A stretch of 64,000 nucleotides of DNA from Deinococcus alpinitundrae (GTDB lineage Bacteria > Deinococcota > Deinococci > Deinococcales > Deinococcaceae). The notes below the pieces were generated by a model. That model was not told the origin of the DNA. It saw nothing but the letters and a program-made list of their open reading frames with translations, and ran no database searches. Shown piece after piece: positions 1 to 9,995 of the stretch; position 1 is the first letter of the stretch, and every line of letters starts with the position of its first letter. Location of the stretch: NCBI RefSeq assembly GCF_009982895.1, contig NZ_WXZL01000003.1:211706-275705 (forward strand), written 5' to 3'. The position numbers were made by a program, and so were the translations under genes.

Positions 1-867
1 ACCCACTGCCCCGATAAGGCTGGACCGCCCGCCCAGCGCCACCCAGACGACAAGTTCGATGCTGAAGGTCACGCCGATCATGGCTGGGGAAATGGTGCCC
101 AGATGCAGCGTATACAGTGCCCCGCTGACGCCCGACAGCAGTCCGCCCAGCGCGAAGGCGGCGATCTTGTAGGCGGCGGGATTGTAGCCCAGGAAGCGCA
201 CCCGGTTCTCGTTGTCCTTGATGGCGGTCAGGATGGCCCCGAAATGGGTTCTCAGCAGCAGGGCCGTCGCCGCCAGGCACAGCCCGAGAATCAGCAGCGT
301 GACCCAGTAGAGGCCGCGCGCCACGCTCTCACCGCGCAAATTGATGCCCAGAAACATCTGAAAGTCGGTGATGCCGTTGGTGCCGCTGGTCAATCCCTGC
401 GAGCCGTTGAGCCAGGTGACGAAAGCGAGCACAAGTGCCTGCGTGATGATGGAGACGTACACACCCGTGATGCGCCGCCGGAACATCAGCCAGGCGATCA
501 GACCCGCCGCTGCCGCTGGCAAGATCAGCACCATCAAGAGGGCAAACGGAGCGCTGACAAACGGCTTCCAGAACCAGGGCAGCGCTTCGACGCCATTGTA
601 GACCATGAAGTCGGGCAGCTCACCCTTGGCCGTTGCCATCAGTTTCAGGTGCATGGCGAGCGCGTAGCCGCCCAGCCCGAAGAAGAGTCCCTGCCCCAGG
701 CTGAGAATCCCGCCTCTCCCCCAGACCACGCAAATGCCGATGGCGGCGATGCTCAGCGCCAGCACCCGCCCCAGCAGGGTCAGCGAATACGCGCCGAGGT
801 AGAGCGGGGCGAAGATCAGTGCCAGGGCCGCGACGCCGATGAGCACAGTCTGTGCTGAGCGGTTCAC
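1..867 (-). CDS. urtC: Urea ABC transporter permease UrtC (partial, runs off the window start)
   Basis: Translating the minus strand from a GTG at 867 gives an uninterrupted hydrophobic protein to the window edge, so at least 289 residues are present and the C-terminus is missing. It is a LivM/UrtC-type inner-membrane permease, rich in Leu/Ala/Gly membrane segments, with the family stretch GRGGILSLGQGLFFGLGGY near residue 50 and KDNENRVRFLGYNP in the cytoplasmic loop that contacts the ATPase. Its GTG overlaps the TGA of urtB, indicating translational coupling. Together with urtA and urtB it imports urea for the divergent urease operon. The ATPase genes urtD and urtE, expected next, would lie outside the window. 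The assignment to urea rather than branched-chain amino acids rests mainly on the urease neighbours. Confidence 0.9.
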   Translation of the reverse strand, partial: MNRSAQTVLIGVAALALIFAPLYLGAYSLTLLGRVLALSIAAIGICVVWGRGGILSLGQGLFFGLGGYALAMHLKLMATAKGELPDFMVYNGVEALPWFWKPFVSAPFALLMVLILPAAAAGLIAWLMFRRRITGVYVSIITQALVLAFVTWLNGSQGLTSGTNGITDFQMFLGINLRGESVARGLYWVTLLILGLCLAATALLLRTHFGAILTAIKDNENRVRFLGYNPAAYKIAAFALGGLLSGVSGALYTLHLGTISPAMIGVTFSIELVVWVALGGRSSLIGAVG

Positions 868-1769
868 GTTTCCTCCAGCGCCCGTGACTGCGTCGGGAAC
901 AGCCCCTTGGGCTTCCACTGGAGGAAGACCACCACCAGAATCAGCATGATCGACTGCGCCAGGCTGGAACTGGTCAGTCCCTCGGCCAGCGCGGTGGTAA
1001 AGCCCAGCAGCAGTGCCGCCGCGCCTGCGCCCAGCACGCTGCCCACGCCGCCCACGACGACGACCAGGAAGGCATTGACGATATACGCCGCGCCCACCGT
1101 CGGATTGACCGGCGAGAGCAGGGCCAGCCCCACCCCCGCCACGCCCGCGATGCCCGCGCCCAGCGCAAAGACGAGCATGTCCAGCCGCCGGGTATTGACG
1201 CCCAGTGAGGCCGCCACCTCGCGGTTCTGGTTGACGGCCCGGACGTGCATCCCGAACGGACTGCGGTTGAGGAGCCACCACATTCCGCCCAGCACCAGCG
1301 CCGAGAGGACAATCACGAACAACCGGACGTGGGGAAAAGTCAGCCCGTCCAGCACGCCGCCGTGAACGACCACCGCGCCGCTCAGCCAGGCCGGAGCCGT
1401 CACGGGCACGCCGGTACTGCCGAAAATCTGCCGTGCGGCCTGCTGCAAGATCAAGCTGATGCCCCAGGTGGCGAGCAGGGTGTCCAGCGGCCTGCCGTAA
1501 AGCCGCCGGATCACCGTGAATTCCAGGAGTGCCCCCAGCAGCGCCGTGCCGACGAACGCCAGTGGAAAGGCCAGCCACAGAAAGCCCGGCCCCATCAGCT
1601 TGGCGGCGATGAAGGTCAGGTAGCCGCCGATCATCAGGAACTCGCCGTGCGCCATGTTGATGACGCGCATCAGCCCGAAGCTGAGCGCCAGCCCCAATGC
1701 GGTCAGCAGCAGCAAGCTGGCGACGGACAGGCCGGTAAAGAGTTGGCCGGAGAGAAAGACGGGGTCCAT
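864..1769 (-). CDS. urtB: Urea ABC transporter permease UrtB
   Basis: This 301-residue protein is a LivH/UrtB-type permease. It carries the family signature GLMRVINMAHGEFLMIGGY near residue 34, several hydrophobic segments and a C-terminal cytoplasmic tail (KPKGLFPTQSRALEET). The ATG at 1769 has an AAAGGAG ribosome binding site nine bases upstream. It sits between the solute-binding gene urtA and urtC on the same strand and overlaps urtC by four bases, so the three form one operon. Its length is that of the plain UrtB permease core, without the long N-terminal extension seen in some homologues. The urea specificity is inferred from the divergent urease genes. Confidence 0.92.
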   Translation of the reverse strand: MDPVFLSGQLFTGLSVASLLLLTALGLALSFGLMRVINMAHGEFLMIGGYLTFIAAKLMGPGFLWLAFPLAFVGTALLGALLEFTVIRRLYGRPLDTLLATWGISLILQQAARQIFGSTGVPVTAPAWLSGAVVVHGGVLDGLTFPHVRLFVIVLSALVLGGMWWLLNRSPFGMHVRAVNQNREVAASLGVNTRRLDMLVFALGAGIAGVAGVGLALLSPVNPTVGAAYIVNAFLVVVVGGVGSVLGAGAAALLLGFTTALAEGLTSSSLAQSIMLILVVVFLQWKPKGLFPTQSRALEET

Positions 1770-1787
1770 ATGGGTGGCTCCTTTGGA

Positions 1788-1822
1788 GGCGCAAAGCGCA
1801 GGCTGGCTTCGCGCTTTGCGCC
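1788..1822 (-). promoter_or_regulatory. Intercistronic hairpin between urtA and urtB
   Basis: A perfect 12-base inverted repeat (GGCGCAAAGCGC at 1788-1799 and its complement at 1811-1822, 11-base loop) lies in the 134-base gap downstream of urtA and ahead of urtB. There is no T-run, so it is not a classical terminator. Hairpins at this position in ABC operons commonly stabilise the binding-protein message or reduce read-through into the permeases; that role here is inferred. Confidence 0.55.
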
Positions 1823-1903
1823 CTCTGCTTCGCAGCTTTTCAAGTCCCCAGCACTCGTCACTTCCGCGACTCGCTTCTCCGAAGAGAGGGGGAGCTCAAA
1901 GTT

Positions 1904-3097
1904 TTACGGGCAGGTTTTGCCCGGAAAGGCCAGCTTGTCATAGGGCTGCGGAGCCACCACACCCTTGCTCTGACTGATGACCTTGAACTGCCCGCCCGCG
2001 CCGGACATGCCGGTGTAGACGGCCTGGGTCAGGCTGCCGTTGGCATCCACCGTGATCTTGCCCAGCGGACTGTCCATGCTGATGCCCACGATGGCCTTGC
2101 GCACCGCCATCGGGTCAAAGCTCTTGGCCTTTTCCACGGCGGCTTTCCACAGGTACACGTCCATGTAGGCGTGCGCCATCGGGTCGGTGATGGCGGTGTT
2201 CTTGCCGTACTTTTTCTGGTAAGCGGCCACGAACTTCTTGTTGGCAGCGTTCGGCAGGCTCTGGAAGTAGTTCCAGGTGGCGTACTGCCCAGTCAGCAGC
2301 GCCGGGCCGATGCTCTGGGCTTCCTGCTCGGCGATGGAGAAGCTGATCACAGGGAGTGTCTTGGCCGAGTAGCCCGCCGCCTGATACTGCTTGAAGAACG
2401 ACACGTTGGAGTCGCCGTTGAGGGTGTTGATGATCACGTCGGGTTTGGCCGCCTTGATCTTGTTGATGACCGAGCTGAACTCGGTGCCGCCCAGTGGAAC
2501 GTATTCCTCACCGGCCAGCGTACCTTTCATGTCGGTGATGTGCTTTTTCAGAATCAGGTTGGCGGTGCGTGGATACACGTAATCGGAACCGAGCAAGAAG
2601 ATGGTTTTGTATCCCTTGCCCATGGCCCAGTCCAGCGCCGGAAGCGCTTGCTGGTTGGGCTGCGCGCCGGTGTAGACGATGTTGGGGCTGCACTCGTTGC
2701 CCTCAAACTGCACCGGGTAGAAGAGCAGGCCGCCATTTTTCTCGAAGACCGGCAGCATGGACTTGCGGCTGGCACTGGTCCACCCACCGAATACGGCGGC
2801 GACCTTGTCCTGCGTCAGCAACTTCTCGGCCTTGGTGGCGAAGGTGGGCCAGTCGGAGGCTCCGTCTTCCTTGACCACCATTATTTTCTTGCCCATCACG
2901 CCGCTCCCGGCATTGATCTCGTCGACCGCGAGCTGTGCGGCGTTGGCCACCGTGATTTCCGAGATGGACATGGTGCCGGTCAGTGAGTGCAGGATGCCGA
3001 CCTTGATGGTGTCCTGGGCCAGGGCCGCGCCGCCGAGGACGCCCAGCGTGAGCAGCAGGGTGAGGTGACGCTTGCGGGCGTGAATGTCTTTCTTCAT
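1904..3097 (-). CDS. urtA: Urea ABC transporter substrate-binding protein UrtA
   Basis: This 397-residue periplasmic binding protein belongs to the Peripla_BP_5 (LivJ/UrtA) family. I start it at the ATG at 3097, which has a GGGGGAA ribosome binding site and is followed by a signal peptide: KKDIHARKRH, a hydrophobic core and ALAQD as the probable cleavage site. The mature protein opens with DTIKVGILHSLTGTMSISE, the UrtA hallmark, and contains GWTSASRKSMLPVFEKNGGL and GSDYVYPRTANLI, both typical of urea or short-amide binders. The frame stays open further upstream without a better start. It heads the urtABC operon and is transcribed away from ureAB, with a long inverted repeat in the shared upstream region. 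Confidence 0.95.
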   Translation of the reverse strand: MKKDIHARKRHLTLLLTLGVLGGAALAQDTIKVGILHSLTGTMSISEITVANAAQLAVDEINAGSGVMGKKIMVVKEDGASDWPTFATKAEKLLTQDKVAAVFGGWTSASRKSMLPVFEKNGGLLFYPVQFEGNECSPNIVYTGAQPNQQALPALDWAMGKGYKTIFLLGSDYVYPRTANLILKKHITDMKGTLAGEEYVPLGGTEFSSVINKIKAAKPDVIINTLNGDSNVSFFKQYQAAGYSAKTLPVISFSIAEQEAQSIGPALLTGQYATWNYFQSLPNAANKKFVAAYQKKYGKNTAITDPMAHAYMDVYLWKAAVEKAKSFDPMAVRKAIVGISMDSPLGKITVDANGSLTQAVYTGMSGAGGQFKVISQSKGVVAPQPYDKLAFPGKTCP

Positions 3098-3171
3098 GTG
3101 TTCCCCCAGGTGTTGGTCTGGAACAAGGTGCAGGGAAAGGAGACTTCTCTCTTCCGCTTGGCTCCCATTCT

Positions 3172-3205
3172 TGCATCTTGTCAAAAAATTTCTTAACAAG
3201 ATGCA
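3172..3205. promoter_or_regulatory. Long inverted repeat in the urtA/ureAB divergent region
   Basis: TGCATCTTGT at 3172-3181 is repeated as its exact complement ACAAGATGCA at 3196-3205, with a 14-base A/T-rich spacer. It lies in the 241-base region between urtA (minus) and ureAB (plus), the only sizeable gap in the urea module. The spacer's A/T content contrasts with the GC-rich surroundings. A dimeric regulator site controlling both operons is the simplest reading; a hairpin in a long leader is the alternative. I cannot name the regulator. Confidence 0.5.
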
Positions 3206-3338
3206 CAGACAGGCTGAGCTTAGGTGAGAAAGTCCTCCTTGCCAAGCCACTTGTTTAGAAAGGTGAGAGCAAGCCGCATTGCCCGCGCTAAGCTGACGGT
3301 CATGCCAGCCCTATTCGCCGCCCTGTAAGGAGAACCCT

Positions 3339-4015
3339 GTGCAACTCACCGAACGCGAGCGCGACAAACTGCTCATCTTCACGGCTGCCGAAGTGGCCCG
3401 GCGGCGCAGGGCACGCGGCCTGAAACTCAACCACCCCGAAGCGGTCGCCTACATCACTGCCGAAGTGCTCGAAGGCATCCGCGACGGGCGCAGCGTGGCC
3501 GAACTGATGGGCTGGGGCGCGACGATCCTGAGCGTGGACGACGTGATGGACGGCGTGCCGGAGCTGATTCACGACATTCAGGTGGAGGGCACCTTTCCCG
3601 ACGGCACCAAGTTGGTGACCATTCACGACCCCATTCGCGGCGGGACGTCTCGGCGGGTGGCGGGCGCGTACTTACTGGAGGCTGGAGAAATCGAGCTGAA
3701 CGCGGGCCGCCCTGTGACCGCGCTGATGGTCGCCAACACCGCCGACCGACCGATTCAGGTGGGCAGTCATTTTCACTTTTTTGAGGTGAACGCCGCGCTG
3801 AGCTTTGACCGCGCCGCCGCGTATGGGCAGCGGCTGGGCATTCCCGCTGGAACCGCCGTGCGCTTTGAACCCGGTGAGGAGAGAGAAGTGGAAGTCGTTC
3901 CGCTGGGCGGCAGCCGAATGGTCTACGGGATGAACAATCTGGTGGGTGGTAAGCTGGATGCGGAACGGGAAGCGGCTCTGGAACGGGCTCGGGCGGCTGG
4001 CTTCGGGGGAGTAAA

Positions 4016-4019
<4 letters not shown>
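3339..4019 (+). CDS. ureAB: Urease fused gamma/beta subunit (UreA-UreB)
   Basis: This 226-residue protein joins the two small structural subunits of urease. Residues 1-100 are the gamma subunit ([49 protein letters not shown]) and residues about 110-226 the beta subunit ([18 protein letters not shown] start, [37 protein letters not shown]). The GTG start at 3339 is preceded by TAAGGAGAA. The gene ends in GTGA, so ureC begins inside its stop codon. Fused gamma/beta urease subunits are known (for example Helicobacter UreA), so the fusion is unusual but not novel. It forms the cytoplasmic nickel urease with UreC, hydrolysing urea to ammonia and carbamate. Confidence 0.95.
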
Positions 4020-5722
<1,703 letters not shown>

Positions 5723-5732
5723 GGGCGGCTGA

Positions 5733-6134
5733 ATGCACGAAGCCTCCATCGCCCTCTCCCTGGTTGAGGTCGTCCAGGACGTGTTGCGCGAGAATGGCGG
5801 CACACGCGTCAGCGCCCTGACCGTTCGCCTCGGCCAGTGGTCAGCGGTGGTGCCCGAAGCCCTGCACGCTGCCTTTCCCGCCGCTGCCCAGGGCACGCCG
5901 CTTCAGGGCGCACACCTGAGCATCGTGCGGGTGCCCGGCGTGGGCGAGTGCTCCCAGCACGGCCCGGTGACATTAGAACTCACGCGCGGCCTGCGCTGCC
6001 CGGTGTGCGGCGCACCGACGCCGAGGCTACTTCAGGGCGACGAATTGGAGCTGGACGAAGTGGAAATCGTGCCGTCCATTCTCGCCGCTGAACTCTCCAG
6101 AACCAGGCCAGCCATGGCCGAGGAAGAACCATGA
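5733..6134 (+). CDS. hypA: HypA-family nickel chaperone
   Basis: This 133-residue protein matches HypA/HybF: it opens with MHEASIALSLVEVV, where the N-terminal His2 is the nickel ligand, and has the HypA core VRLGQWSAVVPEALHAAF. The zinc-binding domain around residues 70-95 has one normal pair (CPVC) but the first pair reads CSQH, so one of the four canonical cysteines is replaced by histidine. HypA normally delivers nickel to [NiFe] hydrogenase, and in Helicobacter pylori also to urease. Here it is sandwiched between ureC and ureE with no hydrogenase gene in view, so a urease role is likely. Its end overlaps the hypB start by four bases. Confidence 0.88.
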   Translation: MHEASIALSLVEVVQDVLRENGGTRVSALTVRLGQWSAVVPEALHAAFPAAAQGTPLQGAHLSIVRVPGVGECSQHGPVTLELTRGLRCPVCGAPTPRLLQGDELELDEVEIVPSILAAELSRTRPAMAEEEP

Positions 6135-6799
6135 CCATCAATGAACCTGCTCCCCGCATCGTGACCGTTCGCCAGAACATTCTCAAAGCCAATGACCACA
6201 CCGCCGCCGAGAACCGCCGGATGTTTGAGGCGGCGGGTGTGCGGGCCATTAACCTGGCGAGCAGTCCCGGCGCGGGCAAAACGGCGCTGCTGGAGCGTAC
6301 CCTGAGGGATCTGGCCGCAGCGGTGCGCATGGCCGTTGCGGTGGGCGACCTCGCCACCGACAACGACGCCGCCCGGCTGCGGCAGTGGGGCGCTCAGGCG
6401 GAGCAGATCGTGACCGGCACCATCTGTCATCTGGACGCCAGCATGGTGCAGCACGTCTTGCCGCGCTTTGAGTTGCCGGATCTGGACGTGCTGTTTCTGG
6501 AAAACGTAGGTAATCTGGTGTGCCCCAGCAGCTACGATCTGGGTGAGGCCGCCCGCGCCGTGCTGATCTCTACCACCGAGGGCGAGGACAAGCCGCTCAA
6601 ATACCCGACCATGTTCAACACTGCCGACGTCGTGGTAATCACCAAAATGGACATTGCCGAAGCGGTGGAATTCGACCTGGCCCTGTGCCGCGAGAACATC
6701 GACCGGGCGCGTCCGGGCGTGCCGGTGATCGAGCTGAGCAGCAAGAAAGGAACGGGACTGGAGGCGTGGTACTCGTTCGTGCGGGGCGAGCACCCTTGA
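6131..6799 (+). CDS. hypB: HypB-family nickel-insertion GTPase
   Basis: This 222-residue SIMIBI GTPase carries the HypB P-loop SSPGAGKTALLE near residue 45, the switch region GDLATDNDAARLR, the metal site TGTICHLDASMV (adjacent Cys-His) and the ENVGNLVCPSSYDLGE motif. It lacks the N-terminal CxxCGC nickel site and any histidine-rich stretch found in other HypB proteins, leaving only the G-domain metal site. GTP hydrolysis by HypB drives nickel transfer together with HypA, whose gene it overlaps. UreG, the dedicated urease GTPase, is also in the operon, so two related GTPases serve one enzyme cluster. It ends in TTGA, a possible alternative start for ureE. Confidence 0.92.
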   Translation: MTINEPAPRIVTVRQNILKANDHTAAENRRMFEAAGVRAINLASSPGAGKTALLERTLRDLAAAVRMAVAVGDLATDNDAARLRQWGAQAEQIVTGTICHLDASMVQHVLPRFELPDLDVLFLENVGNLVCPSSYDLGEAARAVLISTTEGEDKPLKYPTMFNTADVVVITKMDIAEAVEFDLALCRENIDRARPGVPVIELSSKKGTGLEAWYSFVRGEHP

Positions 6800-6852
6800 C
6801 TCGCCTGACGGGATTACGCCGCCCTGTCCTGCCGGGGGGAGCCGACGGGCCG

Positions 6853-7260
6853 ATGAGCGAAGCTGCGGATGCCCCAACCGTTCTCGTGCCCATGACCGCC
6901 GTGGACCGCCGCCGGGTTCGCCGCCGCCTGATCGCCCCGGACAGTACGGAGTTGTTGCTGGCCTTCCCGACTGGCACGGTGCTGGTGCCCGGCAGCTTGC
7001 TGGCTGAACTGGGCGGCACGGCCTACATCGTGGCCGCCGCGCCGGAAGACGTGGCCGCCGTCACGCCGCGCACGCTGCGCGAGGCCGCCGCCGTCGCGCA
7101 CGCGATCGGCAATCTGCACCGCGATTTCATCCCGGACGGCGAGGTGTTCCTGGCGCTCTGGGACGCTCCGCTGGAATGGTTGCTGACCCGGCTGGGCGTG
7201 CCGTTCGCGCGCCAGACCCGGCCCTTTCACGGGCGCAGCAGCTGGGAACACGAAACATGA
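6853..7260 (+). CDS. ureE: Urease accessory metallochaperone UreE
   Basis: From the ATG at 6853 this gives a 135-residue UreE-like protein. The C-terminal domain shows the family pattern AAAVAHAIGNLHRDF, whose His in GNLH is the conserved nickel ligand, and then PLEWLLTRLGVPF. The histidine-rich tail of classical UreE is absent; only [11 protein letters not shown] remains. GGGGGAG lies about twelve bases upstream of this ATG. A TTG at 6796, overlapping the hypB stop, would add 19 residues and cannot be excluded. The gene overlaps the ureF start (ATGA). Its role is to bind nickel and pass it to the UreDFG-apourease complex. Confidence 0.88.
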   Translation: MSEAADAPTVLVPMTAVDRRRVRRRLIAPDSTELLLAFPTGTVLVPGSLLAELGGTAYIVAAAPEDVAAVTPRTLREAAAVAHAIGNLHRDFIPDGEVFLALWDAPLEWLLTRLGVPFARQTRPFHGRSSWEHET

Positions 7261-7901
7261 ACCTCCGCCTGCTGCAACTGGCCGACTCCGCCTTTCCCAG
7301 CGGCGCGTACGCTTTCAGTGACGGCCTGGAAACGCTGACGGTGCGCGGCGAGGTCCGCACGGCAGCGGAGTTGAAAGCTTTTTTATGCGGCCAACTCGCC
7401 CACGGCTGGGGCCAGCAGGACGCGCCCGCCTGCGCCCTGGCCTGGACAGGCATGCTCAGAGCCGCGCCGGATGAACTCGACGCCCTACTGGACGATCTCA
7501 AGCTGGTGCGTGGGCCGCGTGAGGCCAGCTTGCGCGTCGGAGCCAACCTGCGCCGGGCCGCCCTCTCGCTGTGGCCGGAAGAACTTTCGACCTTGCCGCC
7601 CACCCGCCACCACGCCCCCACCTTCGGCGCGGTGGCCGCCGCACTGGGTGCGTCTCAGGCCGACACCGTCACGGCGTATGTGAGTTCCTGGCTGCTGGGG
7701 CGGGTGGCCGCCGCCACCAAACTGATGAAACTCGGCGGCCTGGACGCGCAGCGGGCCGCGCGGCAGGCCGGGGATGCGGCGCAGGACTGCATTCAGCACG
7801 CGCTGAGGGCCACCGTCAGCGACCTGGGCGGTTTCTCCCCACTGCTGGACATCGCGGCGGCGGAGCAGCCTGGCCTGGACAGTCGGCTGTTTCAGACGTG
7901 A
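7257..7901 (+). CDS. ureF: Urease accessory protein UreF
   Basis: This 214-residue helical protein begins [20 protein letters not shown], the characteristic UreF opening, followed by SDGLETL. Later features are the family-typical [15 protein letters not shown] and a C-terminal [18 protein letters not shown]. The ATG at 7257 overlaps the TGA of ureE. UreF binds UreD and recruits UreG to the apo-urease to allow nickel insertion and lysine carbamylation. The length is normal, and the next gene, ureG, starts about twelve bases downstream. Confidence 0.93.
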   Translation: MNLRLLQLADSAFPSGAYAFSDGLETLTVRGEVRTAAELKAFLCGQLAHGWGQQDAPACALAWTGMLRAAPDELDALLDDLKLVRGPREASLRVGANLRRAALSLWPEELSTLPPTRHHAPTFGAVAAALGASQADTVTAYVSSWLLGRVAAATKLMKLGGLDAQRAARQAGDAAQDCIQHALRATVSDLGGFSPLLDIAAAEQPGLDSRLFQT

Positions 7902-7912
7902 GGCCCGCCGGA

Positions 7913-8626
7913 ATGCGCCAGACTGGAGCCATGTCTCCCGAAACGCCCAGCCACCTCCCGCTCAAGATCGGCGTCGGAGGGCCGGTCGGCTCCGGCAAAA
8001 CCGCGCTGCTCGAAGTGCTGTGCCGCGAGTTGCGTGGCCGCTACGACCTGGCTGTGATCACCAACGACATTTACACCTTTGAGGACCAGCGCATCCTGAC
8101 CGCTGCCGCCGCGCTGAGTCCTGAGCGCATCCGGGGCGTGCAGACCGGCGGCTGCCCGCACACCGCCATCCGCGAGGACACGTCGCTGAATCAGGAAGCG
8201 GTGGAAGCCTTGCAAAGCGAGTTTCCCGGTCTGGACCTGATCTTCATCGAATCGGGCGGCGACAATCTGGCGTCCTCGTTTTCGCCGGAACTAGTGGACG
8301 CCTGGCTGTTCGTGCTGGACGTGTCGGGCGGCGAGAAGGTACCGCGCAAGGGTGGGCCGGGCGTGCGGTACTCCGACCTGCTGATCATCAACAAAATAGA
8401 CCTCGCACCCAATGTGGGGGCCGATCTGCGCGTGATGGACGCCGACGCCAGGGCGCAGCGCAGCGTGCTTCATCAATCCGGGCGGAGTGAACCTGGGCCA
8501 GAACAAATCAGACCGTTCATCTTCACCGATCTCAAGCGTGGCCTGGGGGTGCGGGACGTGATCGCCTGGATCGAGCACGATCTGCTGTTCAAGCCGGTTG
8601 CGCCGCCGCGCATCGGACTGGTTTGA
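7913..8626 (+). CDS. ureG: Urease accessory GTPase UreG
   Basis: This GTPase of about 237 residues contains the P-loop [15 protein letters not shown], the [12 protein letters not shown] stretch, the metal-binding CPH of [14 protein letters not shown], the [15 protein letters not shown] motif and the NKIDLAP specificity loop. These are all diagnostic of UreG. I use the ATG at 7913; a second ATG six codons later (7931) has GGAG very close and is possible. The C-terminal part, from residue 165, contains an extra polar stretch ([16 protein letters not shown]) compared with short UreG proteins. The gene ends in TTGA, where ureD begins. It powers nickel insertion in complex with UreD and UreF. Confidence 0.95.
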   Translation: MRQTGAMSPETPSHLPLKIGVGGPVGSGKTALLEVLCRELRGRYDLAVITNDIYTFEDQRILTAAAALSPERIRGVQTGGCPHTAIREDTSLNQEAVEALQSEFPGLDLIFIESGGDNLASSFSPELVDAWLFVLDVSGGEKVPRKGGPGVRYSDLLIINKIDLAPNVGADLRVMDADARAQRSVLHQSGRSEPGPEQIRPFIFTDLKRGLGVRDVIAWIEHDLLFKPVAPPRIGLV

Positions 8627-9441
8627 TTCCCGCTGCGGCGGCCAGCCTGGGGCAGCAGACCCGCACCGGGGCGCTGCACCTCACCTTCGAGCGGCGGGCC
8701 GCACAGACCGTTCTGGTGGGCGAGTTTCAGAAAGCGCCGCTGATGATCGTTCGGCCCTTTGCCTTGCCGTGCGGCACCCTCAGCGTGTTCGTGGTCAATC
8801 CCACCGGCGGCCTGCTGGGCGGCGACCACAACGATATTCAGATCTCGGTGGGACCGGGAGCCAGGGTGCTGGTCCTGACCCAGTCTGCCACCCGCGTTCA
8901 GCCCTCGGCGTCGGGCACGGCGGCCACCCAGACAGTGCAGTTGGCTGTCGCTGCTGGTGGACGGCTGGAATACTACCCCGAGCGCGTTCTTCCTTTCGCC
9001 GGAAGCCGCTTGGTTCAAAGCCTGCGGGCGAGCCTGGAACCCGGCGCGGAACTGGGCCTGACCGAAACCCTGGCGTCCGGACGCGTTCTGTCGGGCGAGC
9101 GGCTCAAGTTTGCCGAGTACCGCAGCCGCACAGAAGTCTGGTGCGGGCCGCAGCGCCTTTACCTGGATCAGTGGCGGCTCTCTCCCAGTCCGCAGACCCG
9201 CGCTCCGGGAATCTGGGGTGAGTTGGACTACGCGGCGTCGGGCGTGTTCGTCGGGCCGGGCACCATTCAGGACTGGCCCGCCGAACTTGGAAGGCTCGCC
9301 AGCGGCCTCACGGCAAGCGGCGCGGTCTGGCTCCGGGCAGCGGCAGCCCGAGGCCCACTGCTGGACGCCGATCTGGGCGCGGCGCGGCAAGCCCTCCGGC
9401 AGCAGCTTTTCGGAGCGTCGCCCCTTCAGATCCGGCGCTGA
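8623..9441 (+). CDS. ureD: Urease accessory protein UreD (UreH)
   Basis: This 272-residue protein is UreD: it contains [17 protein letters not shown] and [17 protein letters not shown], corresponding to the conserved PGG-GGD and TQ-A-K segments, and later [15 protein letters not shown]. It starts at TTG 8623, whose last two bases belong to the TGA of ureG, again a coupled start. UreD is the scaffold that binds urease and channels nickel from UreG. It closes the operon; no clear hairpin terminator is visible in the 44 bases before the convergent paaD. Having ureD last is a rearranged order compared with the enterobacterial ureDABCEFG. Confidence 0.92.
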   Translation: MIPAAAASLGQQTRTGALHLTFERRAAQTVLVGEFQKAPLMIVRPFALPCGTLSVFVVNPTGGLLGGDHNDIQISVGPGARVLVLTQSATRVQPSASGTAATQTVQLAVAAGGRLEYYPERVLPFAGSRLVQSLRASLEPGAELGLTETLASGRVLSGERLKFAEYRSRTEVWCGPQRLYLDQWRLSPSPQTRAPGIWGELDYAASGVFVGPGTIQDWPAELGRLASGLTASGAVWLRAAAARGPLLDADLGAARQALRQQLFGASPLQIRR

Positions 9442-9485
9442 GTGGGCCCGCAGATCCCGTCAACTCAAGCGTCGAATCCCGGTAC

Positions 9486-9995
9486 TTACACCGACTTCAT
9501 GCCTTCGAACGGTTCTTTGCACGCGTTGCACACGTACATCCGCTTGCACAGCGCCGAGCCGAACGAGGCGGTCATACGGGTGTCGAACGAGCCGCAGCGC
9601 GGGCAGCTTACCGGACTCAGTTCCAGCGTCACGAAGGGGTCACTCTCTCCGGCGATACCAGGCGGCGCAATGCCGTACTGTTCCAGCTTGGCGCGGGCGG
9701 GCGCGGTAATGTCGTCGGTGCTCCACGGCGGGCTGATGACAGTCTCCACGCGGATGGTTTCGAAGCCCAGCGGTGCAACGGCTCTTTCGATGTCCTGCCG
9801 GATGACATGCAGGGCGGGGCAGCCGGAGAAGGTGGGCGTGAATTTCACGGTGGCCCGCCCGCCCTCAATCTCCACGCCGCGCACCATGCCCATCTCCACG
9901 ATGTTGACCACCGGAATTTCCGGGTCGGTGACGCTGATGAGGGCGTCCCAGACGGCGCTCTCGGCGGCCGTGTTCATGGATGAGGTGCTTACCAC
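9486..9995 (-). CDS. paaD: Phenylacetyl-CoA epoxidase maturation protein PaaD
   Basis: This protein of up to 169 residues has an N-terminal MIP18/DUF59 domain ([34 protein letters not shown]) and a C-terminal zinc ribbon ([10 protein letters not shown] and [15 protein letters not shown]), the architecture of PaaD. It is required for assembly or maturation of the diiron epoxygenase PaaABC, with PaaE as reductase. I place the start at a GTG (9995) that overlaps the end of paaC; an ATG at 9977 gives a six-residue shorter protein and is equally plausible. It is the last gene of the paaABCD run. paaE is not in the window. Confidence 0.92.
   Translation of the reverse strand: MVSTSSMNTAAESAVWDALISVTDPEIPVVNIVEMGMVRGVEIEGGRATVKFTPTFSGCPALHVIRQDIERAVAPLGFETIRVETVISPPWSTDDITAPARAKLEQYGIAPPGIAGESDPFVTLELSPVSCPRCGSFDTRMTASFGSALCKRMYVCNACKEPFEGMKSV

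Noticed and set aside
103..858. Long plus-strand open frame opposite urtC
   Set aside because: It is the antisense of a clear permease; its translation is rich in Gln, Gly and charged residues without motif, as expected for the complement of GC-rich coding DNA.
9460..9490. tRNA T-loop-like sequence near the end of ureD
   Set aside because: The GTCGAATCC stretch lacks a paired T-stem, anticodon arm and acceptor stem; no tRNA can be folded here. I found no tRNA or rRNA gene elsewhere in the window.
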